The notes under the pieces: model-generated
What the model was told of the DNA's origin: nothing
Seen by the model: the letters and a program-made list of their open reading frames with translations, nothing else
Database searches by the model: none
Assembly: GCA_035656095.1 (NCBI GenBank)
Contig: DASRTE010000180.1
Span: 1-37,881, forward strand
Reading direction: 5' to 3'
From: DASRTE01 sp035656095
GTDB taxonomy: Bacteria > Actinomycetota > Actinomycetes > Jiangellales > Jiangellaceae
Length of the DNA stretch: 37,881 nucleotides
Position numbers and translations under genes: made by a program
Shown here: one piece after another, positions 8,097 through 15,506 of the stretch
How the letters are laid out: each line of letters opens with the position of its first letter
Numbering within the stretch: the first letter of the stretch is position 1

Positions 8097-8904
8097 AGCG
8101 GCCGTGGTTCCGGCTCTCGACCCGGGCACCGGTGAGCAGGACGTGTGGCGGGCGTTGTCCACGCCGTTGCGCCGACATCTGCTGGACCTGCTCAGCGGCG
8201 GCCCCCGGACGACAGGTGATCTGGCAGAAGCGGTCCCCGACCTGAGCCGTTTCGCCGTGATGCAGCACCTGCGCGTGCTCACCGACGCCGGCCTTGTCGT
8301 GGTCCGTCGCCGGGGGCGGTACCGGTTCAACTATCTCAATCCCGTGCCGCTGCGTCGCTGGTACGAACGCTGGGTGACCCCGCTGGCCGACGGGGCAGCG
8401 GCCGAGATGCTCGCCCTGCAGCGCCGCGTGGAACAGCCAGGAGGAGGGACGTCCATGTCCGCCATGACCGACCAGATCCGCACGGTGCGGATCGAGACCG
8501 AGTTGCGGTTCCGCACCACGCCGGAGCGCCTGTTTCGCGCTCTCACCGAGGACACCCTGGAGTGGTTCCCCTTCACCTACGGCGAGGACCGGGTGAAGGC
8601 GATCGTGGTCGAGCCGAGGGTCGGGGGTGCGCACTTCGAGGACTGGGGGGACGGCATGGGCCACCTCTACGGGCACGTCACCGTCTTCGACCGTCCGCAC
8701 CGGTTCGCGACCCGGGGTCGCATCATGCCCGGAACCATTCTCGACACCCAGTACGAGCTCGAACCGGACGGTGAGCAGACCGTGCTCCGGATGTCCAAGG
8801 TGGCGGTCGGGCCGATGAGCGAGGAGGAGGCCGCGTCGGTCCACACCTACGGCGACATCTCGCGCTTCGAGGAACCGCTGCGCCGGCTCGTCGAAGCGTC
8901 CTGA
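8092..8904 (+). CDS. ArsR-family repressor fused to an SRPBCC (AHSA1-type) domain
   Basis: A 270-residue protein. Residues about 15-95 form an ArsR winged helix-turn-helix (VWRALSTPLRRHLLDLLSGG, then FAVMQHLRVLTDAGLV), with no obvious metal-binding Cys pair. Residues about 122-270 form an SRPBCC/AHSA1-like ligand-binding fold (FRTTPERLFRALTEDTLEWF to the C-terminus). These two domains are usually encoded as neighbouring genes. A strong internal ribosome site (GGAGGAGGG, 8440-8448) precedes ATG 8455, so a free SRPBCC domain of about 149 residues may also be made. The 8092 start is supported by the TACTTT box and the operator at the start codon. The ligand is unknown. Confidence 0.88.
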   Translation: MSAAVVPALDPGTGEQDVWRALSTPLRRHLLDLLSGGPRTTGDLAEAVPDLSRFAVMQHLRVLTDAGLVVVRRRGRYRFNYLNPVPLRRWYERWVTPLADGAAAEMLALQRRVEQPGGGTSMSAMTDQIRTVRIETELRFRTTPERLFRALTEDTLEWFPFTYGEDRVKAIVVEPRVGGAHFEDWGDGMGHLYGHVTVFDRPHRFATRGRIMPGTILDTQYELEPDGEQTVLRMSKVAVGPMSEEEAASVHTYGDISRFEEPLRRLVEAS

Positions 8905-8945
8905 TGTCTTCTGGATCCAGTGACATGACTTCTGGATCCGGCGAC
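8904..8945 (+). repeat. Two 21-bp direct repeats
   Basis: Positions 8904-8924 and 8925-8945 are two near-identical 21-base units sharing the core CTTCTGGATCC, differing at only a few positions. In the frame starting at ATG 8904 they encode the heptapeptides MSSGSSD and MTSGSGD. A weaker third relative starts at 8950. This looks like a recent duplication of the start of a small or decayed gene. Confidence 0.6.
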
Positions 8946-9106
8946 CCGCATGTCCTCCAACCCGGCGACGCGCCGACGCCGTTCACCGCGGCCGGCATCC
9001 GCCAGGGGTGCACGCGGGGCCGAACGGTACGGCTCCTGGTCGACCCGGGGTCGATGGCCGCACGACCGGCACCGTCACGATGATCGGCAACGACGTGGAC
9101 CGGTGA
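8904..9106 (+). pseudogene. Short remnant of a gene formerly behind the ArsR fusion
   Basis: ATG 8904 overlaps the TGA stop of the ArsR fusion gene by one base, a layout of translational coupling. The frame runs 59 codons to 9083 and includes HVLQPGDAPTPFTAAGIR and GCTRGRTVRLLVDPG, which reads like the beginning of a conserved uncharacterised protein I associate with actinobacteria. A single frame shift near 9050 would continue it as VDGRTTGTVTMIGNDVDR to a stop at 9104-9106, which reads like the C-terminal end of the same kind of protein. The simplest reading is a gene that lost its middle. The similarity is from memory; the alternative is a genuine 59-residue protein. Confidence 0.5.
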
Positions 9107-9121
9107 CGACTGCGGCGCAGA

Positions 9122-9541
9122 TCACGCGTCGGCGGCGGCGCGCCCTCGCAGCGTCGACTCGACCCACGCCACGATGTCCTGGGTCGTCGCACCCGGCGTG
9201 AAGATCTTGGCGACACCCATCTGGTCGAGAAGAGGGATGTCGGCGTCCGGGATGATGCCGCCGCCGAAGACCAGGATGTCGCGAGCGTCGCGTTCGCCGA
9301 GCAGGTCGAGCACCTTGCGGAACAGCGTCATGTGCGCCCCCGACAGGATGGACAGGCCGATCGCGTCGGCATCCTCCTGGATCGCGGTCTCGACCACCTG
9401 CTCAGGCGTCTGGTGCAGCCCGGTGTACACGACCTCGACGCCGGCGTCGCGCAACGCCCGCGCGACGATCTTCGCACCCCGGTCGTGCCCGTCGAGGCCC
9501 GGCTTGGCGACCACCACACGCAGCGGGCTCGTTCCGACCAT
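9122..9541 (-). CDS. Stand-alone cobalamin (B12)-binding domain protein
   Basis: A 139-residue protein consisting only of the B12-binding Rossmann domain found at the C-terminus of methylmalonyl-CoA mutases. The base-off/His-on signature is complete: DGHDRG at about residues 17-22 (DxHxxG), LSILSGAH in the middle (SxL) and FGGGIIPDAD (GG). Family members act as the small subunit of acyl-CoA mutases such as isobutyryl- or ethylmalonyl-type enzymes. No large subunit is in this window, so its partner is elsewhere. Start ATG 9541 is chosen over GTG 9559 because TACGCT (minus strand, 9548-9553) stands six bases before it, the leaderless pattern. It is divergent from the lipase. Confidence 0.9.
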   Translation of the reverse strand: MVGTSPLRVVVAKPGLDGHDRGAKIVARALRDAGVEVVYTGLHQTPEQVVETAIQEDADAIGLSILSGAHMTLFRKVLDLLGERDARDILVFGGGIIPDADIPLLDQMGVAKIFTPGATTQDIVAWVESTLRGRAAADA

Positions 9542-9608
9542 GGCGTCAGCGTAGGTCACCGGTGGGCCGTGCGCGGCGCCGCGGCCAGCCTCGGGTTACC
9601 GTCCCGGG

Positions 9609-10436
9609 GTGCCACCTGGACTCGGCTCGGCCTGGCGGGGGGCGTACGCGGCCACTCGCGCCGTGCTGTCGCCGGCCGCCGTCCGCGGCGTTTCGCTCGA
9701 ATGTGCGTGGATCGCCGCCCACCTGACGACATACCCGCTCGGCCTCCTGCGCGAACGGTTGCCGGTCGACTCCCGCCGGCTCTCGCTCGACGGCCTCGAC
9801 CCGATCCGCCGGGGGTTGCTCATCGGCGACGTGGAGGCTGCCGGGATGCCGATCCTCATGGTCCACGGGATCGTGGACAACCGCTCCATCTTCACGGTGC
9901 TCCGCCGGGCGCTGCGACGCCGGGGGTTCGCCCGTGTCGTGGCGGTCGACTACGGGTGGCTCGCGACCGACGTGCGTTCGCTGGCCGCCGGCCTAGCGGC
10001 GCAGGTCGAGCGGGTCTGCGACCTGACCGGATACGACCGGGTGCACATCGTGGCCCACTCGATGGGTGGCCTGGTCGCCCGGTACTACGTCCAGCGTCTC
10101 GGCGGCGACGAGCGCGTGCACACACTGGTCACGCTGGGGACACCGCATGCGGGAACACGCTGGGCGCGGGCCCTGCCCCATCCGGTGGTCAGGCAACTGA
10201 GACCGGGAAGCGGGTTCCTCGCCGAACTGGCGGCGCCGAGCCCCGGGTGCACCACCCGGTTCCTGGTCGTGTGGAGCGACATGGACCAGGTGATCGTGCC
10301 TCGCGAGAGTGCCCGGCTGGTCCATCCGGACCTCGACGCACGGGATTTCCTGGTGCGCGGGGTAGGCCATCTGTCGCTGCCGGTCGACGGCCGCGTCGTG
10401 CACCAGATCTGCTCGATGCTTGCTGATGTGACGTAA
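9609..10436 (+). CDS. Alpha/beta-hydrolase lipase (PGAP1/LipA-like)
   Basis: A 275-residue serine hydrolase predicted to act on lipid esters. The core carries the oxyanion segment MVHGIVDN near 84-91, the nucleophile elbow AHSMGG with Ser151, an acid residue in VVWSDMDQVI (Asp226 likely) and His254 in GVGHLSLP. The first 45 residues are hydrophobic in patches and may bind the membrane, but no clear signal peptide is visible. GTG 9609 is preferred because TACCGT at 9597-9602 lies six bases before it and there is no ribosome site. Together with the B12 protein and M23 peptidase it follows an order I recall from Streptomyces. Confidence 0.87.
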   Translation: MPPGLGSAWRGAYAATRAVLSPAAVRGVSLECAWIAAHLTTYPLGLLRERLPVDSRRLSLDGLDPIRRGLLIGDVEAAGMPILMVHGIVDNRSIFTVLRRALRRRGFARVVAVDYGWLATDVRSLAAGLAAQVERVCDLTGYDRVHIVAHSMGGLVARYYVQRLGGDERVHTLVTLGTPHAGTRWARALPHPVVRQLRPGSGFLAELAAPSPGCTTRFLVVWSDMDQVIVPRESARLVHPDLDARDFLVRGVGHLSLPVDGRVVHQICSMLADVT

Positions 10437-10470
10437 ATCACACTCTCAGACGCGGTCTCCGATGAGCAGT

Positions 10471-10504
10471 TGCCATGCTGATCATGGCACCTGTCCCCGC
10501 AGGT
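10471..10504. repeat. Two adjacent small hairpins between lipase and M23 peptidase
   Basis: TGCCATG at 10471-10477 pairs perfectly with CATGGCA at 10483-10489 around a 5-base loop. It is followed directly by ACCTG at 10489-10493 and CAGGT at 10500-10504. They lie 34 bases after the lipase stop in a 222-base gap and could end lipase transcription, though no U-tract follows. Apart from the promoter at 10590-10619 I see nothing else in this gap. Confidence 0.35.
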
Positions 10505-10589
10505 CACGAGGTGGTCACAGCAGGGACACGAACCATGCACCGGCCGTCAACACCCTGCAGATGCACCTGCAGACGTCCCGTTCGGATGT

Positions 10590-10619
10590 TTGGCAGAGCA
10601 AATGCACGTCCGTTATGGT
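10590..10619 (+). promoter_or_regulatory. Housekeeping-type promoter for the M23 peptidase gene
   Basis: TTGGCA at 10590-10595 and TATGGT at 10614-10619 are separated by 18 bases, a good match to a principal-sigma promoter. Transcription would begin near 10626, giving a leader of about 33 bases before GTG 10659. Confidence 0.55.
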
Positions 10620-10658
10620 CGGCCGGACCCCCTGCAGCAAACGGAAGGCCCCCCAACC

Positions 10659-11393
10659 GTGTCGCAGCGCCCCGGCCACGGGCGACATCGCCGCCGCCGG
10701 AACGTCAGCTTGCCCTCCGCAGTCGGATCTCTGGCCATGGTCGCGGCCGCATCCGGGGCGGTGACCATGCCGCCGGCGGTCGGTGCCACCGACGTGGTGG
10801 CTGCCGATCCGCTGGGAGCGATCCCCGAGCGGCCGCAGGTCGTCACGGCCTCGGCCGGCGCACTGGCCACGGTCGACGCCGCCGGCGAGTCGCTGACCGC
10901 CGAGAGCACCGAGACCGCGAGGGACGTCAATGCCGCCCTCGTCGAGGTCGAGCGCCAGGAGGCCGCCGAGCGGGCAGCGCGGGCCGAACGCGAGGCCAAG
11001 GTGTGGGTGCTGCCCGTCTCCGACTACCGCGTCAGTGCCGGTTTCGGCGCCGTGGGCAGGCTGTGGTCCAGCCGGCACACCGGGCTCGACCTCTCGCTGT
11101 CGTACGGCTCGCCGGTCAGGTCGATGTCCAGCGGCGAGGTCATCTGGTCCGGCTACGACGGGCCCTACGGCAACAAGGTCGTCATCGAGCACTGGGACGG
11201 CACCGAGATGTGGTACTGCCACCTGTCCCGGATCCTTCAGCGATCCGGTGAGGTCCTGCCCGGCACCGAGATCGGCAAGGTCGGGTCGACGGGCAACTCC
11301 ACCGGGCCCCACCTGCACCTCGAGGTGCACCCCGACGGCGGCGACGCGGTCAATCCGCGCACCTGGATGGAAGACCACGGCCTGACCGTGTAG
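10659..11393 (+). CDS. Exported M23-family peptidoglycan endopeptidase
   Basis: A 244-residue cell-wall hydrolase. The N-terminus is Arg-rich (RHRRRRN) followed by a hydrophobic Ala/Val segment to about residue 44, as in a signal peptide or anchor. A charged, probably coiled-coil region spans about 77-114 (many Glu, Ala and Arg). The LytM/M23 domain then carries the zinc ligands: His140 and Asp144 in RHTGLDLS, and His220 in HLHLE, with His188 and His218 also in the active site. GTG 10659 is chosen because GGAAGG lies about ten bases upstream and the longer frame adds a non-hydrophobic tail through the promoter. A dispensable extra start at 10590 cannot be excluded. Confidence 0.88.
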   Translation: MSQRPGHGRHRRRRNVSLPSAVGSLAMVAAASGAVTMPPAVGATDVVAADPLGAIPERPQVVTASAGALATVDAAGESLTAESTETARDVNAALVEVERQEAAERAARAEREAKVWVLPVSDYRVSAGFGAVGRLWSSRHTGLDLSLSYGSPVRSMSSGEVIWSGYDGPYGNKVVIEHWDGTEMWYCHLSRILQRSGEVLPGTEIGKVGSTGNSTGPHLHLEVHPDGGDAVNPRTWMEDHGLTV

Positions 11394-11450
11394 GCGCGGG
11401 ACCGTACCGGCCTCGGCACGCCGTCGTCCGCACGCAGTACGGTCGGGGCC

Positions 11451-12224
11451 GTGCGCCTGGCGACCTGGAACGTCAACTCGATCACCGCGCGGCTTCCTCG
11501 GCTGCTCGACTGGCTCGAGACACGCCGGCCCGACATCGCCTGCCTCCAGGAGACCAAGGTCGCGGCCGACGCCATGCCGGTCGAGGCCATCCGCGAGACC
11601 GGCTACGAGGTCGCGACCCACGGACTCGGCCGCTGGAACGGCGTCGCACTGCTGTCCAGGGTCGGTCTCGACGAGGTCACCACCGGCATCGACGACGAGC
11701 CCGGCTTCCCCGACCCCGAGGCCCGAGCGATCGCCGCCACCTGCGCCGGCATCCGAGTCCGCAGCGTCTACGTGCCCAACGGACGCACCCCCCAGGACCC
11801 TCACTATCTCTACAAGCTGGACTGGCTCGACGCGTTGCGCGCCACCGTGGCGGCCGAGTTGCCGGCCCACCCGCAGTCGGTCGTCTGCGGCGACTTCAAC
11901 GTCGCGCCCACCGACGCCGACGTCTGGGACCCGGCCGTGTTCGCCGGGTCGACGCACGTGACTCCGGCCGAGCGCAAGAGACTCGCCGCGCTGCGCGACC
12001 TCGGCCTGACCGACGTGCTTCCGCGACCGGGCAAGGGCCCGAACCCCTTCACCTACTGGGACTACCGGGCCGGCATGTTCCACAAGGACATGGGAATGCG
12101 CATCGACCACGTCTACGCCAGCGGACCCGTGACCAGCCGGATCACCGATGCGTGGGTGGACCGTGAGACCCGCAAGGGCACGGCTCCCTCCGATCACGCT
12201 CCCGTGGTCGTCGACCTCACCTGA
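11451..12224 (+). CDS. xthA: Exodeoxyribonuclease III (AP endonuclease)
   Basis: A 257-residue metal-dependent nuclease of the exonuclease III/APE1 family that repairs abasic sites. Motifs in order are ATWNVNSI at the N-terminus, LQETK with metal-binding Glu near 34, YVPNGR near 106-111, GDFNVAP near 146-152 (Asp and Asn of the active site), and the C-terminal SDHAPVV with the catalytic Asp-His pair. The GTG start at 11451 follows TACGGT (11438-11443) by seven bases, with no ribosome site, fitting a leaderless mRNA. It ends six bases before the convergent ispE stop. Confidence 0.95.
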   Translation: MRLATWNVNSITARLPRLLDWLETRRPDIACLQETKVAADAMPVEAIRETGYEVATHGLGRWNGVALLSRVGLDEVTTGIDDEPGFPDPEARAIAATCAGIRVRSVYVPNGRTPQDPHYLYKLDWLDALRATVAAELPAHPQSVVCGDFNVAPTDADVWDPAVFAGSTHVTPAERKRLAALRDLGLTDVLPRPGKGPNPFTYWDYRAGMFHKDMGMRIDHVYASGPVTSRITDAWVDRETRKGTAPSDHAPVVVDLT

Positions 12225-12230
12225 CCGGGG

Positions 12231-13130
12231 TCACGTCAGGATCCGGGCGCCGGGCACCGGGCCGGTAGCCCGGACGACGTCGGCGGACACCTCGGCTGCG
12301 GCCAGGCCGACGGCGACGTCGAGTGCGTGCTCGGCGTCGTGGACCAGGAAGGCGCAGGTCGGCCCCGAGCCGCAGACCACGGCACCGAGCGCACCGAGAC
12401 CCATGCCCGCCTCGAGCATCGCCTCGAGCCCCGGTCTCAACGCGAACGCAGCCGCCTGCAGGTCGTTGCCGAGGAGGACGCCCAGCGCCTCCGGTTCGGC
12501 AGACCGCAACGCGGCCAGGACGTCCGGCGCGACGACCGGCGCGGCGACGGACCGACCGGCGCGGATGCGGTCCAGCTCGGCGTAGACCTCCGACGTCTCG
12601 AGTCCCTCGTCGGCGATCGCCAGCACCCAGTGGAAGGAGCCGCCCACCATCGCCGGCGTGAGCCGTTCGCCACGCCCGGTCGCGAGCGCGGTACCGCCCG
12701 TCAGCGCGAACGGGACGTCACTGCCCACCCGCGCGGCCAGGATGGACAGCTCCGCACGGCCCAGGCCGGTACCCCACAGCGCGTCGCAGGCGACGAGCGC
12801 AGCGGCCGCGTCCGCGCTGCCGCCGGCCATCCCCGCCGCCACCGGAATTCCCTTGCGAAGATGCAGGCGGGCGCCGGTCGTGACTCCGGCGTAGGCCGCC
12901 AGAGCCTGCGCCGCGCGGGCCGCGAGGTTGTCCTCGCCGGTCGGGACGAGTCCCGCATGGGCACCCTCGACGATCACGGTGACCCGCTCGTCCGGTTCGG
13001 CGACGACCTCGTCGTACACCGAGACCGCGTGGAAGACCGTCGCAAGCTCGTGGAAGCCGTCCTGCCGGCGAGGTCCCACCGAGAGCACCAGATTGACCTT
13101 GGCCGGCGCCCGGACGGTGACCGATGGCAT
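12231..13130 (-). CDS. ispE: 4-diphosphocytidyl-2-C-methyl-D-erythritol kinase
   Basis: A 299-residue GHMP kinase of the MEP isoprenoid pathway that phosphorylates CDP-ME. Visible are the N-terminal VRAPAKVNLVLSVG, the glycine-rich ATP loop PVAAGMAGGSADAAAAL near 100-116, SDVPFALTGGTALATGRGE, and the C-terminal GAVVCGSGPTCAFLV. ATG 13130 is the natural start; longer frames run into rsmA. TAGCGT on the minus strand (13138-13143) stands seven bases before this ATG and includes the rsmA stop codon, so ispE may have its own leaderless promoter in addition to read-through from rsmA. Confidence 0.95.
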   Translation of the reverse strand: MPSVTVRAPAKVNLVLSVGPRRQDGFHELATVFHAVSVYDEVVAEPDERVTVIVEGAHAGLVPTGEDNLAARAAQALAAYAGVTTGARLHLRKGIPVAAGMAGGSADAAAALVACDALWGTGLGRAELSILAARVGSDVPFALTGGTALATGRGERLTPAMVGGSFHWVLAIADEGLETSEVYAELDRIRAGRSVAAPVVAPDVLAALRSAEPEALGVLLGNDLQAAAFALRPGLEAMLEAGMGLGALGAVVCGSGPTCAFLVHDAEHALDVAVGLAAAEVSADVVRATGPVPGARILT

Positions 13131-13140
13131 GACCGCGACG

Positions 13141-14037
13141 CTACCGGTCGGCGCTCCCGGAGGCGGTCCGTCCGCTCCCGGCAGCACCCGCGATGCGCAC
13201 GAAGTCCTCGACGGCCAGCCGTTCGCCACGGATCCCGGGATCGACGCCGGCGCGGCGCATGATCTCCTCGGCCCTGGCCGGCGATCCTGCCCACCCGGCG
13301 AGCGCCGCACGCAGGGTCTTGCGCCGCTGGGCGAATGCGGCGTCCACGACGGCGAACACCTCGCGACGGTCGGCGCCGGCCGGCGGATCGCGACGCTCCA
13401 TCGCCACCAGGCCGGAATCCACGTTGGGTGCCGGCCAGAACACCGTCCTGGCGACCGTGCCGACCTGCCGGACTCGCGCATACCAGGCCGTCTTGACCGA
13501 GGGCACACCGTACGTGCGCGACCCGGGTGCGGCCGCCAACCGGTCGGCGACCTCCTTCTGCACCATGACCAGTCCCCGCTCCAGCGTCGGAAACGTCTCG
13601 AGCAGGTGCAGGAGCACCGGGACGGCGACGTTGTAGGGCAGGTTGGCGACCAGTGCGGTCGGTGCCCCGTCGGGCAGCGCCTGGATCCGCGACGCATCGG
13701 TGGTGACGACGCTGAGGCGGTCGACGAGCGTGGGGGCGAACTCGTGCACGGTCGCCGGCAGCGCGTCCGCGAGCCTGTCGTCGACCTCGACGGCGACCAC
13801 CAGCGCCACCTCCGGCAGCAGGGCCAACGTGAGCGAGCCGAGCCCCGGCCCGACCTCGAGGACCACGTCGTCCGGCCGGACGTCGGCCATCCGGACGATG
13901 CGGCGCACCGTGTTCGCGTCCACGACGAAGTTCTGGCCGAGCGACTTACTCGGCCGCAGGCCCACGGCGGCGGCGAGGCGCCGGACGTCCGCCGGACCCA
14001 GCAGGCGGGAGTCGGCAGACGGCTCGCCGCTCACCAT
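13141..14037 (-). CDS. rsmA: 16S rRNA dimethyladenosine transferase
   Basis: A 298-residue SAM-dependent enzyme that dimethylates two adjacent adenosines in helix 45 of 16S rRNA, a late step of small-subunit assembly. Motifs are SKSLGQNFVVD, VLEVGPGLGSLTLALL (SAM binding), the target-base pocket NLPYNVAVPVL and the C-terminal helical domain with FAQRRKTLRAAL. ATG 14037 is chosen since TAGGCT (minus strand, 14045-14050) lies seven bases before it and the protein starts in the family-typical way. Its stop is ten bases from ispE; rpfB lies upstream on the same strand, the standard actinobacterial order rpfB-ksgA-ispE. Confidence 0.95.
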   Translation of the reverse strand: MVSGEPSADSRLLGPADVRRLAAAVGLRPSKSLGQNFVVDANTVRRIVRMADVRPDDVVLEVGPGLGSLTLALLPEVALVVAVEVDDRLADALPATVHEFAPTLVDRLSVVTTDASRIQALPDGAPTALVANLPYNVAVPVLLHLLETFPTLERGLVMVQKEVADRLAAAPGSRTYGVPSVKTAWYARVRQVGTVARTVFWPAPNVDSGLVAMERRDPPAGADRREVFAVVDAAFAQRRKTLRAALAGWAGSPARAEEIMRRAGVDPGIRGERLAVEDFVRIAGAAGSGRTASGSADR

Positions 14038-14106
14038 GGACCCGAGCCTAGGTGTCGCCGACCACGAGGACGCCTTCGCGCGGGCGTGCGACGGGCTCGC
14101 GATCGA

Positions 14107-14195
14107 CATGGCACGTTGAGCGGTTCCACAAACCGCTACAACTCGGGCACTGTGACAACGTTCAGCGTGCCACGTAGGCCACCGAACGTGCCATG
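14107..14195. repeat. Long-range inverted repeat with an inner hairpin, rsmA-rpfB gap
   Basis: CATGGCACGTT at 14107-14117 and AACGTGCCATG at 14185-14195 are perfect 11-base inverted arms. Inside them AGCGGTT (14119-14125) and AACCGCT (14131-14137) form a 7-bp hairpin with a 5-base loop. The 227-base gap between rpfB and rsmA holds no other recognisable element except the rsmA -10 box. The hairpin may terminate rpfB transcription, although no U-tract follows. Confidence 0.4.
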
Positions 14196-14264
14196 CGCAA
14201 GCGGCCCGAGGGCTCCTGCGGGGCACGACCCTCGAATCCCGGCTCACCGCCCACGATCACGCCG

Positions 14265-15371
14265 TTACGTCGGCAGGCCCAGCTTGGCCGCACAGGCCGG
14301 CCAGTCGCCGTAACCGCCACGGGCGTCGCGCACCTTGGTGGCGATCCGGATCTGCTCGGCCTTGCTGTTCTCGTGCGGGTAGCCCGAGCCGCCGAAGGCC
14401 TGCCAGGTGCCCAGCGAGAACTGCAGGCCGCCGTAGTAGCCGTTACCGGTGTTGATGGCCCAGTTGCCGCCGGACTCGCACTCGGCGAGCCGGTCCCAGA
14501 CGCCGCCGGAGACCGAGGTGTCGATCGGCGCGGCGGCCCGTTCCTTGGTGCCGACGTTGACGATCTCCGTCACCGCTGCGGCGACGACCTCCTCGGACAG
14601 CACGCGCTGCTCGCCCTCGACGCCGTCGACGACGAGGACCTCGACCACGCGCTCGACCTTGCCGTCCCGGCCCTGCTGGGCGACCTCGCTGTCGCCCTCG
14701 TAGAGCGAGTCGTCGTTGCGCCGCTCGACGTCGTGGTCGACCGTGACGGTGACCCTCCGACGCTCGGCGGTGACCCGCTTGACGGTCAGGGTCAGCCCGG
14801 AGGTGACCCGCTCCTCGAGGCGCGGGGCGACCTGGTCGCGGTCGCCCAGTGTGATGCCGGCGTCGGCCAGCGCCTCACGGACGGTGATCGCCGTCGTGGT
14901 GAACTCCGCGGAGGCACCGTCGGCGACGAGGGTGAGGTCCTTCGGGGTGCGGATCTCGAACTCCAGCCCGCGGCGGCCGATGCCGAGCGACCTCGAGACC
15001 GACAGCTCGGCCCCCGCCGCCCGGATGCCGAGCTCCTCGAGAGCCTCGTCGACCGACAGGGCGGTCGTCCACACCTCGCGCTCGACGCCGTCGACCGTGA
15101 CGGTGATCTGCCGCCCGAAGCGGACGGCGATCTCGGTGCCGTCCTGGACCGGGCTCGAAGCGGACGGGGCCACGACATCGTGCTCGCCGATCTCGACGTC
15201 CTGGTCGGCGAGGACCTCCTCGACGGTGTCGCCGAAGGTGTGCACGGTCTCGATCTCGCCGTCGACGCTGAGCGTAACGGTGTTGTCGAACGTGGTGTAG
15301 GCGGTGGTGCCACCGACGAGGGCGGATACGACGGCAGCGTTGATTGCCAGCGTCTTCAGGGAGGGACGCAC
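14265..15371 (-). CDS. rpfB: Resuscitation-promoting factor RpfB
   Basis: A 368-residue exported lytic transglycosylase that cleaves peptidoglycan and stimulates growth of dormant cells. Order of parts: signal or anchor segment at about 7-25 (LAINAAVVSALVGGTTAYT), three DUF348 repeats at about 28-200 (each with a VTVDG-like strand), a G5 domain at about 205-285, and a C-terminal Rpf domain from about 290 with the catalytic Glu in VWDRLAECESGGNWAINTG and QFSLGTWQAFGG. GTG 15371 follows GGAG by five bases; the longer ATG frame adds 27 residues that do not look like a signal. It has its own promoter (15476-15504). Confidence 0.95.
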   Translation of the reverse strand: MRPSLKTLAINAAVVSALVGGTTAYTTFDNTVTLSVDGEIETVHTFGDTVEEVLADQDVEIGEHDVVAPSASSPVQDGTEIAVRFGRQITVTVDGVEREVWTTALSVDEALEELGIRAAGAELSVSRSLGIGRRGLEFEIRTPKDLTLVADGASAEFTTTAITVREALADAGITLGDRDQVAPRLEERVTSGLTLTVKRVTAERRRVTVTVDHDVERRNDDSLYEGDSEVAQQGRDGKVERVVEVLVVDGVEGEQRVLSEEVVAAAVTEIVNVGTKERAAAPIDTSVSGGVWDRLAECESGGNWAINTGNGYYGGLQFSLGTWQAFGGSGYPHENSKAEQIRIATKVRDARGGYGDWPACAAKLGLPT

Positions 15372-15475
15372 GGTTCTCCAGGTGTGCAGTTGTCCCGGGT
15401 ACGGGTGTCCAGCCGGCGCACAGTTCCCCCCGTTCGCCGTCTGGAGCCTCACCGACCCCGGCTATCAGTCACGGG

Positions 15476-15504
15476 ACGGTAACGGGTTCGCGGGCCGATG
15501 CCAA
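15476..15504 (-). promoter_or_regulatory. Promoter of rpfB
   Basis: On the minus strand TTGGCA (15499-15504) and TACCGT (15476-15481) are 17 bases apart, a near-ideal principal-sigma promoter overlapping the end of tatD's downstream flank. Transcription would start near 15469, giving rpfB a leader of about 98 bases. I recognise no known riboswitch in that leader. Confidence 0.6.
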
Positions 15505-15506
15505 AC

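Noticed and set aside
10437..10658. A c-di-AMP (ydaO) riboswitch upstream of the M23 peptidase, and likewise in the rpfB leader
   Set aside because: Such genes are often under this riboswitch in actinobacteria, but the conserved GGGGTGAATCC- and AGCTAACC-type segments are not present in either place, and the M23 leader from the predicted promoter is too short.
10515..12197. Long minus-strand frame across M23 and xthA
   Set aside because: No motif or ribosome site; it is opposite two well-identified genes.
12220..12240. CCTGAC...GTCAGG as a terminator between xthA and ispE
   Set aside because: Only a 6-bp stem that overlaps both gene ends; such stems are frequent in this GC-rich sequence.
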